Shown here piece after piece: positions 1 to 8,795 of a stretch of DNA of 64,000 nucleotides. The stretch lies in assembly GCF_025574465.1 (NCBI RefSeq), contig NZ_JAOBPP010000020.1:226390-290389 (forward strand). Direction: 5' to 3'. Source of the stretch: Kordiimonas aestuarii (GTDB lineage: Bacteria; Pseudomonadota; Alphaproteobacteria; Sphingomonadales; Kordiimonadaceae). How positions within the stretch are numbered: position 1 is the stretch's first letter; the number at the start of each line of letters is the position of its first letter. A program made the translations under genes and the position numbers. The notes under the pieces are model-generated. The model had not been told where the DNA came from. It ran no database searches and saw nothing but the letters and a program-made list of their open reading frames with translations.

Positions 1-765
1 CGGCGTGGCGATGCCGCCAAAAATCGACCCAAGTACGGCAACAATCAATAAAACCGGTGGGACAAAACTGCGCAGGACCCTGCCGACACTCAGGTCGTCC
101 GCCTTTGCGACCTCGGCAAGTGGCGGTGCCAAGCCCGGGTTGAGAGCGGTTCGGGTAAAGATGTATAGCATATATAGAAGGGCAAGAAACAAACTGGGCC
201 CGATTGCTGCGAGGAATAAGCCGCCGGCGGAAGTGGACAGGAGGTCCGCCATGACGACCAGCATAATGGACGGCGGCAGGAGGATGCCAAGTGTGCCCGA
301 CGCAGCAATGGTGCCGGTTGCCAGTGCCTTGTCATAGCCGCGCTCCAGCATGACGGGCAGGGCGAGCAGGGTCATCATTACGACGCTTGCTCCGATGATC
401 CCCGTTGTCGCCGCCAATATAACGCCGAGCACCGTTACAGAAAGTGCCAGTCCACCGGGGATACGCCTCGTCATCAATTGGAGCGTATAAAGTAATTCCT
501 TCGCCACGCCGCTGCGTTCCAGCATGGTGCCCATGAATATGAACATGGGGATGGCGACAAGCACCAGCTTGCTGACGACACCGCCAAATATGCGGCTGAC
601 AACCAGGAAAAAGCTGTTGGGGTTTTCAATGCCAGTACCAACTGCCAGGAGCCAGAAGGCAAGCCCCACACCGCCGAGCACAAAGGCAACAGGATAGCCG
701 GTGAACAGAAGCGGGGTAAGCACCAGAAACATCAGGAAAGGCAACAGATCGACGATCAGTTCCAT
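1..765 (-). CDS. dctM: TRAP transporter large permease DctM, N-terminal part
   Basis: This is the membrane subunit that carries the substrate channel of a tripartite ATP-independent periplasmic (TRAP) transporter, driven by an ion gradient. The gene runs off the left edge, so only the first 255 codons are present. The ATG at 765 overlaps the dctQ stop in a TGATG arrangement, which indicates translational coupling. The visible protein has the repeated hydrophobic helices of the family and the characteristic glycine- and proline-rich stretches GTLGILLPPSIM and TTGIIGASVVMM, typical of the DctM half-repeats. It is the last gene visible in a dctP-dctQ-dctM operon. The substrate (usually a C4-dicarboxylate, keto acid or sugar acid) cannot be read from this subunit. 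Confidence 0.93.
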   Translation of the reverse strand, partial: MELIVDLLPFLMFLVLTPLLFTGYPVAFVLGGVGLAFWLLAVGTGIENPNSFFLVVSRIFGGVVSKLVLVAIPMFIFMGTMLERSGVAKELLYTLQLMTRRIPGGLALSVTVLGVILAATTGIIGASVVMMTLLALPVMLERGYDKALATGTIAASGTLGILLPPSIMLVVMADLLSTSAGGLFLAAIGPSLFLALLYMLYIFTRTALNPGLAPPLAEVAKADDLSVGRVLRSFVPPVLLIVAVLGSIFGGIATP

Positions 766-1331
766 CAACTTTCCCCTTCGTGCGCATGAGTGCGGCTGAA
801 ACTGCTCATGCGGGCGGCCTCTTCGTCACCAAACAAGAAAGCAATGGCGTTGATGCACCGGCTGACCGCTGTAATGCCAAGCAGCGCAAAGCCAATCGGG
901 ATAAATGCCTTGATGATCCAGCGGTTTGATAGGCCGGTAGGCGAGGCTGATGCCTCATTGTAGGCAAAACTGTAGGAGACATAGTCTGCGCCAAATATCA
1001 GGATAGCAGCGACATAAGGGGTCAGGAATAACAGGCAGCCAAGTAGTTCAATCCACGCTCGAGTGCGGTCAGACAGGCGTTCACTCACAAGTTCGATACG
1101 CACATGCGCATTTCGACCATAGGCCCAGCCGAGGCACAGTAGGAAGAGGGCCCCGTGCAGATGCCACTCTAGTTCCTGCAGCTTGGTGGAACCAATGACA
1201 AACCAGCGCCGCAGGGCGACATCGGTGATGATTACAAGCATCAGCGCGATGATCGCCCAGGCTCCAATGCGGCCCATGATGCTGGATAGCCGTTCAATCT
1301 GCTGCGAGAAGGACAGAAGGGTTCGCATCAT
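765..1331 (-). CDS. dctQ: TRAP transporter small permease DctQ
   Basis: This is the four-helix small membrane subunit that partners DctM in the inner membrane. At 188 residues it has normal length. Hydrophobic segments lie near residues 20-40, 55-75, 95-120 and 140-160, and the family pattern LQELEWHLHGALFLL follows the first helix. Two consecutive ATG codons (1331 and 1328) could both start it. The stop overlaps the dctM start, and the dctP stop lies one base upstream, so all three are one transcript. The C-terminal tail is charged, as expected for a cytosolic end. Confidence 0.92.
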   Translation of the reverse strand: MMRTLLSFSQQIERLSSIMGRIGAWAIIALMLVIITDVALRRWFVIGSTKLQELEWHLHGALFLLCLGWAYGRNAHVRIELVSERLSDRTRAWIELLGCLLFLTPYVAAILIFGADYVSYSFAYNEASASPTGLSNRWIIKAFIPIGFALLGITAVSRCINAIAFLFGDEEAARMSSFSRTHAHEGES

Positions 1332-1332
1332 G

Positions 1333-2403
1333 CTATTCCTTCAGGTAGCCGCGGTCGGCCCAGGCTTTGTATTTCCCCCTGAAGGCCTGAAGTGATGTCC
1401 ATACGCGGGCAAACTCCGGGTCCTTCGCCACAAGGTCACGCGCAACTTCGTTCCAAGCGGTGCGCAGTTCCGCCAGCACCTCGGGCGACCATGTGTGGAT
1501 CTGCACGCCCTTGGCTTCCAGTGCTACCATCGCGTCTGCCTGCAGGGCTTCTCCTTCCGATATGCCATACCGCACATTCGAAGAACATGCGGCCTCAACC
1601 TGCACCTTCTGCGTGTCGGTCAGTGCGTTCCAGGCGTCAAGGTTGATCATCAGTTCAAAGAAGGTGGATTGCTGGTGCCAGCCGGGGAAGTAGTAATGTT
1701 TGGCCACCTCATAAAAACCCATGCGGTAGTCGACGGCAGGCATGGCGTATTCGGTTGCGTCAATGGTGCCCAGTTCCAGCGCCTGGTATATCTCTCCACC
1801 TGCAATCAGTTGCGGTGCTGCACCAACTTTTTCCATTACTTTGGCGCCAAGGCCAAAGAAGCGAATTTTGAGACCTTTGAGGTCCTCGACCGAGTTGATT
1901 TCTTGTTTGAACCAGCCAGAAGCTTCGGGTGGGGTCATGCCGCAGATGATGCTGTGAATATTGTGTTTGTGATAAACCTCTTCAAACAATTCCTTGCCAC
2001 CACCATAATCGAACCACGCAAGGTATTCGGGCGCAGAGGGGCCAAATGGCACACTGGAGAAAAGCTGGAGCGCTGCGTCCTTGCCAGCCCAATAACCCGG
2101 TGTCGACCAGCCTGCCTCAACGGCACCGTAGCTGACGGCGTCAAAGGTCTCGAAAGGGGGGGCCAGCACACCTGGCTCGTAGAATGTCAGGTTGATGGTG
2201 CCTGCGGATATTTTGCTGACCTCGGTCTCCAGTCGTTTACCCAAGGTACCAAGCTGGATCAGCGTTGAGGGGTAGGTACTTGTCAGCCGCCATTCTACCG
2301 GTTCGGCAATGGCGGCCGCATCGCTGCGCTCTTTGGTTTTCTCAGAAGAACATGCCGCCAGCAAACAGGATGTCGCCAGCATGGCAAATGTAAACGGTCG
2401 CAT
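1333..2403 (-). CDS. dctP: TRAP transporter substrate-binding protein DctP, predicted lipoprotein
   Basis: This is the solute-binding receptor that delivers substrate to DctQM. I chose the ATG at 2403 because a strong GAGGGGGAAG ribosome site lies just upstream; an in-frame ATG at 2445 lacks one. The protein is 356 residues. Its first 20 residues form a signal peptide ending in the lipobox LLAAC, so the mature protein should be lipid-anchored instead of freely periplasmic, which is less usual for DctP. The family core is clear: the motif LKGLKIRFFGLGAKVMEKVG carries the Arg that pairs with the substrate carboxylate, and GTIDATEYAMP lies in the binding cleft. It is the first gene of the operon. 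Confidence 0.93.
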   Translation of the reverse strand: MRPFTFAMLATSCLLAACSSEKTKERSDAAAIAEPVEWRLTSTYPSTLIQLGTLGKRLETEVSKISAGTINLTFYEPGVLAPPFETFDAVSYGAVEAGWSTPGYWAGKDAALQLFSSVPFGPSAPEYLAWFDYGGGKELFEEVYHKHNIHSIICGMTPPEASGWFKQEINSVEDLKGLKIRFFGLGAKVMEKVGAAPQLIAGGEIYQALELGTIDATEYAMPAVDYRMGFYEVAKHYYFPGWHQQSTFFELMINLDAWNALTDTQKVQVEAACSSNVRYGISEGEALQADAMVALEAKGVQIHTWSPEVLAELRTAWNEVARDLVAKDPEFARVWTSLQAFRGKYKAWADRGYLKE

Positions 2404-2465
2404 AGCTTCCCCCTCGCGTCCCTGATAATAGGAGCCTATTCTCAAAGGCTATATATTTTATAAGG

Positions 2466-5288
2466 TTAGCTGAATTTCTTCAGCGCTTGACCCAACAGGA
2501 TATATAGTTTGCCCATGTCGGACGAAACAAGGGTCACTGAAAGCGCACTGCCGCGATCCCCCATCATTGCGCGTTCCATCATGCCTTCAAAGTCACGGCA
2601 GTAGCGGGTGACAGCTTCGCGGAATTCGCTGTCGGTCTGGAATTTATCGGCAATCGCCTTCCGGGTTTTCCTGTCAGCAATCTTGACTGTACGGCGCATG
2701 AAAACGGAGCGATCGCCCGACAGATAGGCTTCCCAAACATCATCAGGCAGATCTTGTGACAACGCCTTGTTGATATCAATCGAGGTGGATTGCAGGCTTT
2801 CCATCAGAAGTTGGGACGTGCGGGCAAAGTCGTTTTTTGTTGCCGCGGCAATGCGTGTTTCTATCTCGGCGGTCTTGTCGATAAACTGTGCCGCACGCTG
2901 CGCTACCTTGTCGGCTTCCGTGCCAATACGCATGGCGAGGAGGGCGCTCTCTTTTTCTGCCTGATCTGCGGTTTCCTGATACTCGGTCAGGACACGGGCA
3001 AGGGTCGCTTGCATTTCTTCGCGCAGATACGTAATTCGCTCGGCCGCCCGATCGGAGATTTGTTCCATGCTGGCGGCCAGTTCTGTGCGGGTTTCGTCGA
3101 CGGTGCGCTTCATATCTTCCTGCACCCGGCCGGTCTGGTCCATCAGGGACTGACTAGCGGCATCAAGACGTGTCGCGGCCTCCATGGACCCAAGTGCGAA
3201 GCTTTCGACCTCCTTGGCCATGCTGTCAGAGGCTTGGTTCAGTTTTTTGATTACACCTTCAGTTTCCTCGCGGATACGGTCTCGTTCACCGGCAAAGGCG
3301 TCAGCTGCGGCCCCGAGCGATTCACGCGATTCCTTGATCTCATCCCGCATGGCAGTTGAGCGACCGGACAGCGTATCGGCAGCGCTTAAAAGTTCGCCGC
3401 TGGCATCTCTGCTTTTCGCCTGCATGTCTCCCATAATGCTGACAAGCTCTCCCGACTTTCCGGAAAGGTCGTCATGGGCGAGGGACGCCGTGTTTTGAAG
3501 CTCGCGGCTATGCTCACGAAAGCGCTCTGCGGCCTCAATAACGCGGTCCGCCGCTTCGCTTGATGCGTTATTTAGGGCGTCGCGCTGTGCTGTCAGGTCT
3601 TCCTCAAGGCTGGCCAGCTTCATGCGGGTTTCATTCAATACGCCGGAGAGGACGCCGCTCTGCATGCTCATTTGCTCGCGCACGTTTGTGAGCTCTGCGT
3701 TTGCGGCGGTGGCTTTTTCGTTGAGGGAGTCAGCCTGGGCGCCCATGTCGCTTGTCAGTTCGCTTGCTTTGGCTGACAATTTGTCAGCACTTTCACTAAG
3801 CGTGGTTGTGCTGGTTTCGCCTGCACGTGCAAGCTCTTCCATCTGTTCTTCGACGCTGGCTCGCAACTGGCGGATGTGTTGCAGGGTCCGTTCAGCGGCG
3901 TTTTCTGCCTTGCTAACGGCTTCGTCACTGTGGCCGGTAATCGCTGCCATGGTTTCCTCAAGGGCGCTACGGGCCCGGTTGAGGCCCTCCTCAAGCACTT
4001 TGTCTACATGCTCGGCCTGTTCCAGCACTGCCTTGCCTGTGGCTTCCGTTGTCTCAAGCGTGCGTTTGTTGACCTGTTCGCTGGTGGACAAGGCGGACGC
4101 ACAGTGTTCTTCGAGCGATTGGCCAGCTTCGTCCAGCAGGGTTTTTGCCTTGTCGACGGTCTCGATCACCTGCTCAGACATGGCTTTGGCCCGGTCGGAG
4201 AACAGGTTGGAAACTTCGTTTGTGCGTTCCAGTGCTTCGGTCGCAGTGGTGCGTACTTCGCCAACATGGCTCCTGAGCGTTTCTTCAATCTTGGCTGACT
4301 CTTGAGCCGCAAGTTGTGCCAGTTCACCGAGCACGGTGGCTTGTGTTTTCATGTGTTCAGAAAGCTCGGCAGAACGCCCTTCAAGTCCCTCGACATCGTG
4401 GCGGAAGCGGTCCATGCCAGAAAGTACGTTATCCGTGACCGACTGAAGACGTAGTTCAACATCGACCACCATATCCTGCACTTCGGTAGCCTTCAGGCCC
4501 ACATGTTTGCTGGCTTTGCCCAGACGGGCCTCCATGGCTTCGGTAGCGCCCGCAAGTGCATCAAGGCTGGTGTCAATCTTCTCTTTGGCGGCGCCAGCTG
4601 TGCCTGCGGCATGCTCCCCGGCACCTTCAAGGCGGGCAGCGATTGTGCTGACAATGGTTTCAAGCGAGTTGAACCGTCCCTCTATCTCTGTGGTGAGCTC
4701 GGTCATTGAAGAGCGTTCGCGCTCCAGAATGTCGCGGATAGACGACGTGCGTGCCTCGGTGTCGGCAGTGGCGGAAAAGAGATTGCTGATCTGCTCCTGA
4801 AAGCGTTTTTCAAGATTGCCGATGCGGTCACCCGCGAGGTCAGCCACGGCTTCGATATTCTGCAATTCTTTGGTCAGTGACTTGTTAAGCTGGTTCAGGC
4901 GCTGTTCCGCGACCTCGACGGGCGCAACCGCTTTGTGCAGGCTTTGTGCCATGGCAAGGCGACGTTCCAGCAGGGGGTCGGTGCGCTGAAATGCAAGGGC
5001 AATGAGCCAGAAAATGGCGACCGGCGTGGTAAGGCCGCCAACAAGGCTCGATAACGCCATATTACTTGCCAGAAATTCCGTAAGTGCATCAGTGGTATAC
5101 AGATAATAAGCCGCACCCCCAAACCACAGCAGCGTGGAAGCCAAAGCAAGGATGAATGGTAACATGCGTCGGGTATTGCGCGCGGTAACCGCCTTCTTCT
5201 CAGCATCGTCTGCCGCAATAATATGTGCAGGCCCATCATCTGCCCGCTTTTCTTCAGTTTCCGGGAAATCCATTTCCGCCTTCGACAT
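2466..5288 (-). CDS. Two-TM, long coiled-coil protein resembling polarity factor TipN
   Basis: Two membrane helices lie near residues 43-66 and 78-100. They are followed by about 800 residues of almost uninterrupted heptad-rich, Ala/Glu/Ser/Thr-rich coiled coil, and a short globular C-terminus. This matches the layout of Caulobacter TipN (about 880 residues, two N-terminal TMs, large coiled coil), which marks the new pole and helps place the flagellum. The call rests on architecture and gene context, not alignment. I chose ATG 5288 over the in-frame ATG 5309 because a GAGGGG ribosome site precedes 5288. The length is 940 residues. The gene sits 62 bases upstream of dctP on the same strand but looks functionally separate. 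Other large coiled-coil membrane proteins, including methyl-accepting-like ones, are possible; no receptor signalling hairpin was seen. Confidence 0.55.
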   Translation of the reverse strand: MSKAEMDFPETEEKRADDGPAHIIAADDAEKKAVTARNTRRMLPFILALASTLLWFGGAAYYLYTTDALTEFLASNMALSSLVGGLTTPVAIFWLIALAFQRTDPLLERRLAMAQSLHKAVAPVEVAEQRLNQLNKSLTKELQNIEAVADLAGDRIGNLEKRFQEQISNLFSATADTEARTSSIRDILERERSSMTELTTEIEGRFNSLETIVSTIAARLEGAGEHAAGTAGAAKEKIDTSLDALAGATEAMEARLGKASKHVGLKATEVQDMVVDVELRLQSVTDNVLSGMDRFRHDVEGLEGRSAELSEHMKTQATVLGELAQLAAQESAKIEETLRSHVGEVRTTATEALERTNEVSNLFSDRAKAMSEQVIETVDKAKTLLDEAGQSLEEHCASALSTSEQVNKRTLETTEATGKAVLEQAEHVDKVLEEGLNRARSALEETMAAITGHSDEAVSKAENAAERTLQHIRQLRASVEEQMEELARAGETSTTTLSESADKLSAKASELTSDMGAQADSLNEKATAANAELTNVREQMSMQSGVLSGVLNETRMKLASLEEDLTAQRDALNNASSEAADRVIEAAERFREHSRELQNTASLAHDDLSGKSGELVSIMGDMQAKSRDASGELLSAADTLSGRSTAMRDEIKESRESLGAAADAFAGERDRIREETEGVIKKLNQASDSMAKEVESFALGSMEAATRLDAASQSLMDQTGRVQEDMKRTVDETRTELAASMEQISDRAAERITYLREEMQATLARVLTEYQETADQAEKESALLAMRIGTEADKVAQRAAQFIDKTAEIETRIAAATKNDFARTSQLLMESLQSTSIDINKALSQDLPDDVWEAYLSGDRSVFMRRTVKIADRKTRKAIADKFQTDSEFREAVTRYCRDFEGMMERAMMGDRGSALSVTLVSSDMGKLYILLGQALKKFS

Positions 5289-5453
5289 TCTGCCCCTCAA
5301 CTTCCTCACCAGTGCCCGTCTTACAGTTTATGATTAAGCCCCGCCCGTCAATGCCTTGGGTGGCTCTTTTCTGATCGACGCTGGTATTTTGTTACGAACT
5401 TATGGCATCATTGCGGAAGGGGAAAGGTTTCTGGCTCAACGGAAGGGGCTGAT

Positions 5454-5714
5454 ATGGCCGAGCAGGCAACCATAGGGGCAACAAGGCCAAGTGCGGCGCA
5501 AAGACGGTATCTTGAGCGTGGCCTGAAGCAGCCGGGAGGCAAGCTACCGCTGTTTGACCATAATGGCCAGCGCATCAAGGACCAGACAATTAAATCTTGC
5601 CTGTCGCATGGTTGGTGTGAACCGTGGCACCGGAACCCGATCAAGCCAGATTGGCTGGTGTGCAAGCTGACAGAAGAAGGCCGGGCAGTGCTTGGCAAGC
5701 GTGCAGTATGCTGA
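5454..5714 (+). CDS. Small conserved-looking protein of unknown function
   Basis: This is an 86-residue soluble basic protein with no signal or membrane segment. The middle and C-terminal parts (DGWC-like SHGWCEPW, then DWLVCKLTEEGRAVL) look like a helix-turn plus wing, so a small winged-helix fold is possible. That is a reading of the pattern, not a family match. It ends seven bases inside the following HPt gene, so the two are probably translated together and may work together. It is divergent from the TipN-like gene across 165 bases that should hold both promoters. Confidence 0.55.
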   Translation: MAEQATIGATRPSAAQRRYLERGLKQPGGKLPLFDHNGQRIKDQTIKSCLSHGWCEPWHRNPIKPDWLVCKLTEEGRAVLGKRAVC

Positions 5715-6091
5715 CAAGCGACTGGGACGAAAGCGTCATCCTCGACCCGCGGCACCTGACCGGTTTTACCGGTGGTGATACCGACCTTGAAATACAGGTG
5801 CTGGAGGTCTTTCAGGCCAGCGCCGCGAGTTACCTGACGGCCCTTGACGAGGCGACGGACGAGAACTGGAAGGGGTGTGCCCATAAGATAAAGGGCGCAG
5901 CGCGGGGCATTGGTGCATGGTCACTGGCGTGCGCGGCAGAACGCGCCGAACAGAGCATGCCTGCCGTGGCCGCAGGCACTGCTCGACAAGAATGCCTATC
6001 CGAGCTTCACAAGCGCTTGCAACAACTTAACACAGCGATAGTGTCGCGAATAAAAGCGATCAACGACGCTGAAATGATTGACCATGAATAA
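5708..6091 (+). CDS. Hpt-domain phosphotransfer protein
   Basis: This is a 127-residue single-domain histidine phosphotransfer protein. The signature CAHKIKGAARGIGA carries the phospho-accepting His at about residue 59 in the HxxKG context, followed by the helix typical of the four-helix bundle. It has no kinase or receiver domain. I chose the ATG at 5708, which overlaps the previous gene's stop, over a longer in-frame reading whose extra residues do not look coding. Together with the receiver and second HPt downstream it forms a likely phosphorelay module. The partner kinase is not in this window. Confidence 0.8.
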   Translation: MLTSDWDESVILDPRHLTGFTGGDTDLEIQVLEVFQASAASYLTALDEATDENWKGCAHKIKGAARGIGAWSLACAAERAEQSMPAVAAGTARQECLSELHKRLQQLNTAIVSRIKAINDAEMIDHE

Positions 6092-6179
6092 AAACAGGCG
6101 TTACAAAAGTGAAAAAGGTTTATAACCCAATATGGTACAGCTGTTTTTGTGCATGGGCGGGGGAATGTAAGGCGACTGT

Positions 6180-6731
6180 ATGACCGATTATGATTTTGAC
6201 CGGGTCAATATTCTACTAGCGGAAGATAGCCCGTTTATCCGCTCGTTGCTTGTAAACTCACTGAAGGTTCTGGGTGTTGGTAACGTATTTGCCGTCGAAC
6301 ATGGCGGTGATGCGATCCATTTTCTGCAACGCGTCAAAAACGAGCCCATGCGGGTTGGTGTACAGCAGATCGATATTGTTATCTCCAACTGGGATATGCA
6401 TCCCATCGACGGGATGATGTTTCTGCGCTGGGTCAGGCGCCACAAGGACAGCCCGGACCGTTTTGTGCCGTTTATGCTGATCACCTCCTATACCGAGCCC
6501 GAGCGAGTGTTGCAGGCGCGTGAGATGGGGGTGACAGACATGCTTGCAAAGCCGTTTACCATTAAAAACATTGGTGAAAAGTTGATCTCGATCATCGAGC
6601 GGCCCCGCCAGTTTGTGCACACGAAGGACTTCTTTGGCCCCGACCGCAGGCGCCAGAAACTTGAACATGGTGGACCGGAACGTCGTGTGCTGACCGACAA
6701 GAGCGAAGGCGTGGAGATTATCCGTGGATAA
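6180..6731 (+). CDS. CheY-like receiver protein with Asn at the phospho-acceptor site
   Basis: This is a 183-residue protein: a receiver domain (about residues 8-140) and a short charged tail with no DNA-binding output. The acidic pair E15-D16, the switch Thr in LITSYTE and the Lys in MLAKPF (about residue 124) are all present. The acceptor position reads VISNWDMHPIDG, where CheY-type proteins have SDW, so Asn (about residue 70, codon AAC) replaces the acceptor Asp. The adjacent Asp 72 is displaced by two residues. The protein is therefore either not phosphorylated at the usual site or works as a constitutive or pseudo-receiver. It overlaps the next HPt gene by eight bases. Confidence 0.85.
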   Translation: MTDYDFDRVNILLAEDSPFIRSLLVNSLKVLGVGNVFAVEHGGDAIHFLQRVKNEPMRVGVQQIDIVISNWDMHPIDGMMFLRWVRRHKDSPDRFVPFMLITSYTEPERVLQAREMGVTDMLAKPFTIKNIGEKLISIIERPRQFVHTKDFFGPDRRRQKLEHGGPERRVLTDKSEGVEIIRG

Positions 6732-7221
6732 AAAACCGGTCATCGTTCGTTTTTATCGGTTCAAAAACCGGTTGAAGGAAAAAACAGCAGGGCTTGCGCC
6801 TGGCAAGGTTGGCATATCTCAGGAAGCATTGGACGCTGCGGAACAAGCCCTGACCAAGATGGCAGAAGATTACCCCGATTGGGTATCCGGGCTGATTGTG
6901 AAGCTGCAGGAACAACACGGACGTTGTGTTGACACGCCAGAAAAGCGCAGAGATTGCTTTGAGGAAATTCACCATATTGCGCATGACATGAAGGGGCAGG
7001 GTGGCACCTTCGGCTACCCGCTTATCACCGTGTTTGCAGATTCACTATATGGCTTTACCTACCCGCGTGATGAAATTACCGATCATCAGGTGGAACTGGT
7101 CAAGTCACATCTTGACGCCATGCGCGCGGTCATCCGCGGCCGCGTAAGCGGCAATGGCGGCGAGATTGGTGAGAAGCTGACGGAAACCCTGAATAACGCG
7201 ATTACCAAATACACGGCTTGA
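6724..7221 (+). CDS. Hpt-domain phosphotransfer protein
   Basis: This is a 165-residue protein that starts at GTG 6724 inside the end of the receiver gene, with GGAG about eight bases upstream. The HPt signature IHHIAHDMKGQGGTFG places the phospho-accepting His near residue 87 in the HxxKG motif. The first 30 residues are basic and precede the helical bundle. The overlap with the receiver gene implies coupled translation and probably a physical partnership. It differs clearly in sequence from the HPt protein at 5708, so this is not a recent duplication. Confidence 0.82.
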   Translation: MDKKPVIVRFYRFKNRLKEKTAGLAPGKVGISQEALDAAEQALTKMAEDYPDWVSGLIVKLQEQHGRCVDTPEKRRDCFEEIHHIAHDMKGQGGTFGYPLITVFADSLYGFTYPRDEITDHQVELVKSHLDAMRAVIRGRVSGNGGEIGEKLTETLNNAITKYTA

Positions 7222-7263
7222 ACTTGCCGCGCCGACGTCAATGAACGCGCCGACGCCAATAAA

Positions 7264-7285
7264 AAAGGGGCCGATCGGCCCCTTT
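7264..7285. terminator. Bidirectional intrinsic terminator
   Basis: This is the perfect palindrome AAAGGGGCCGATCGGCCCC with a T run on either strand. It lies between the converging HPt gene and alkaline phosphatase gene and can end transcription from both sides. Confidence 0.85.
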
Positions 7286-7307
7286 ATGTTTTGTTGCATA
7301 CCGCCTT

Positions 7308-8795
7308 TTATTTGACGCCCGCGCGTTTCCGCAGGTCCAGAGCGTGGTCCATAATGTGAAACACGACATTCTGTTCCATCGTGCCGCGCACCAGATAGGA
7401 GCGCGGGCCGATAGCGAACAGGCCGACATCCTCACCGCCATGCGTTTCCGAATTTCGGGGAATGAGCGACTGTTGCAGGTGCGTGGGGGCGAGCACTTCC
7501 TCTTGGGTCAGCGCAGGGCGTTCCCCGGGCACTGCGCCCGGACCGTTGTGATAGCCAAGAGTGGTATAGGGTTTACCGTCGCCAGCCAGGGCAGGGGTAT
7601 CGCTGTGCGCCTCAACCACAAGCCCGAGGATAGGGTTTCCGCGTTTGGCATAGCCGGCCATGGTGAAGACGTGGCTGTGGTCGGCGGTGACGAGGATGAG
7701 AGTTTCATCAAGGTCAACCATTTCGACCGCCTTTTTGACAGCAGCCGATAGTGCAACGGCGTCATTCAAAGCGTTATAGGCGCTTCCCGCATGGTGGCCG
7801 TGGTCGATGCGGCCCCCTTCAACCATCAGATAATAACCCTTTTTGTTTTGGGAAAGCATGTTGATGGCTGTTTCTGTCATCACGGAGAGGTCAGGCTGTT
7901 CCGCGCTGTGGCCTGCTGAAAACTGCATGTGCGAATTGTCGAAAAGGCCAAGCAGCTTGGAGGTCGTCGTGAGGTCGACAGCTTTCAGTTCGTCTGTGGT
8001 TTCAACATAGGCCGCGCCTTTGCCCTTTTCCATCCACTCTTTGGTGATGTCCCGGCCGTCCTCGCGTTTGCCTTTGCCGGTACCGGTTGGCTGGAAGTTG
8101 CGGCGGCCACCACCGAGCGCCACTTCAAGGCCGTCTCCCATCATTGGATCAAGGATTTGCTGTGCGATATCTCGGCATCCTGCGGCCTTGGCCTCGGCAG
8201 GTACGTCGCTATCTGCTTCCCAGTCACGCAGTGGCGCATGGGCATAGACAGCAGCAGGCGTGGCGTGTGTCAGGCGTGCAGTGCTGACGATGCCGGTGCC
8301 CATGCCGATTTTTTCGGCGTAATAGGCCAAAGGAGTAACTGCTGTCTCTGTATCGGCTGTACACTGCCCCTGCATCTGGGTGGGTGGCGTGTTGATGACC
8401 CCGATACGGGTTTTTGTGCCTGTATTCAGTGCTGAGGCGGTGCCAGCTGAATCTGCCACCTGTGAATCTACGTTGTAGGTTTTTACAAGCGCGGTATTGG
8501 GGAACTCTTCAAAGCTGAGATAGTTCTCTTCGCCACTTTCGCCGCGTAGTTGACCCTCCAGAATGCGCGCAGCGGTCAGTGTGGAGATGCCCATGCCATC
8601 ACCTACAAAGAGTATGACGTTTTTGGCGCGCTTTTTATTGATCTTGTAGGCCAGCCGCTCAGCGATGGCTGCCTCACCATCTTTGGTCCAGCTTTCAGTG
8701 GTGCCCAAGATGTCTTCATTTGTATCGGCAGCCAGAGTGGCGGCGCTCATGGTTGCGGCTAGAATGAAGCCGCGAATGACCCCTCTTGTCATCAT
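7308..8795 (-). CDS. Alkaline phosphatase (PhoA family), exported
   Basis: This enzyme hydrolyses phosphate monoesters in the periplasm or outside the cell. The 495-residue protein starts with a signal peptide of about 22 residues. The PhoA-family metal and active-site motifs are all visible: FVGDGMG with a metal-binding Asp (about residue 66), VADSAGTAS with the nucleophilic Ser (about 116), THATPAAVYAH, VEGGRIDHGHH and LVTADHSHVF. Two tandem ATGs (8795, 8792) are possible starts, preceded by AAGGGGA. It is transcribed alone and ends at a shared terminator. No convincing Pho box was found upstream, so phosphate control is only an expectation from the family. Confidence 0.93.
   Translation of the reverse strand: MMTRGVIRGFILAATMSAATLAADTNEDILGTTESWTKDGEAAIAERLAYKINKKRAKNVILFVGDGMGISTLTAARILEGQLRGESGEENYLSFEEFPNTALVKTYNVDSQVADSAGTASALNTGTKTRIGVINTPPTQMQGQCTADTETAVTPLAYYAEKIGMGTGIVSTARLTHATPAAVYAHAPLRDWEADSDVPAEAKAAGCRDIAQQILDPMMGDGLEVALGGGRRNFQPTGTGKGKREDGRDITKEWMEKGKGAAYVETTDELKAVDLTTTSKLLGLFDNSHMQFSAGHSAEQPDLSVMTETAINMLSQNKKGYYLMVEGGRIDHGHHAGSAYNALNDAVALSAAVKKAVEMVDLDETLILVTADHSHVFTMAGYAKRGNPILGLVVEAHSDTPALAGDGKPYTTLGYHNGPGAVPGERPALTQEEVLAPTHLQQSLIPRNSETHGGEDVGLFAIGPRSYLVRGTMEQNVVFHIMDHALDLRKRAGVK

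Noticed and set aside
1495..2268. Long plus-strand open frame across dctP
   Set aside because: It is antisense to a clear DctP gene, has no family pattern and no ribosome site.
3622..4305. Plus-strand open frame within the TipN-like gene
   Set aside because: Ser/Ala-rich reading is the mirror of the coiled-coil repeats and has no independent support.
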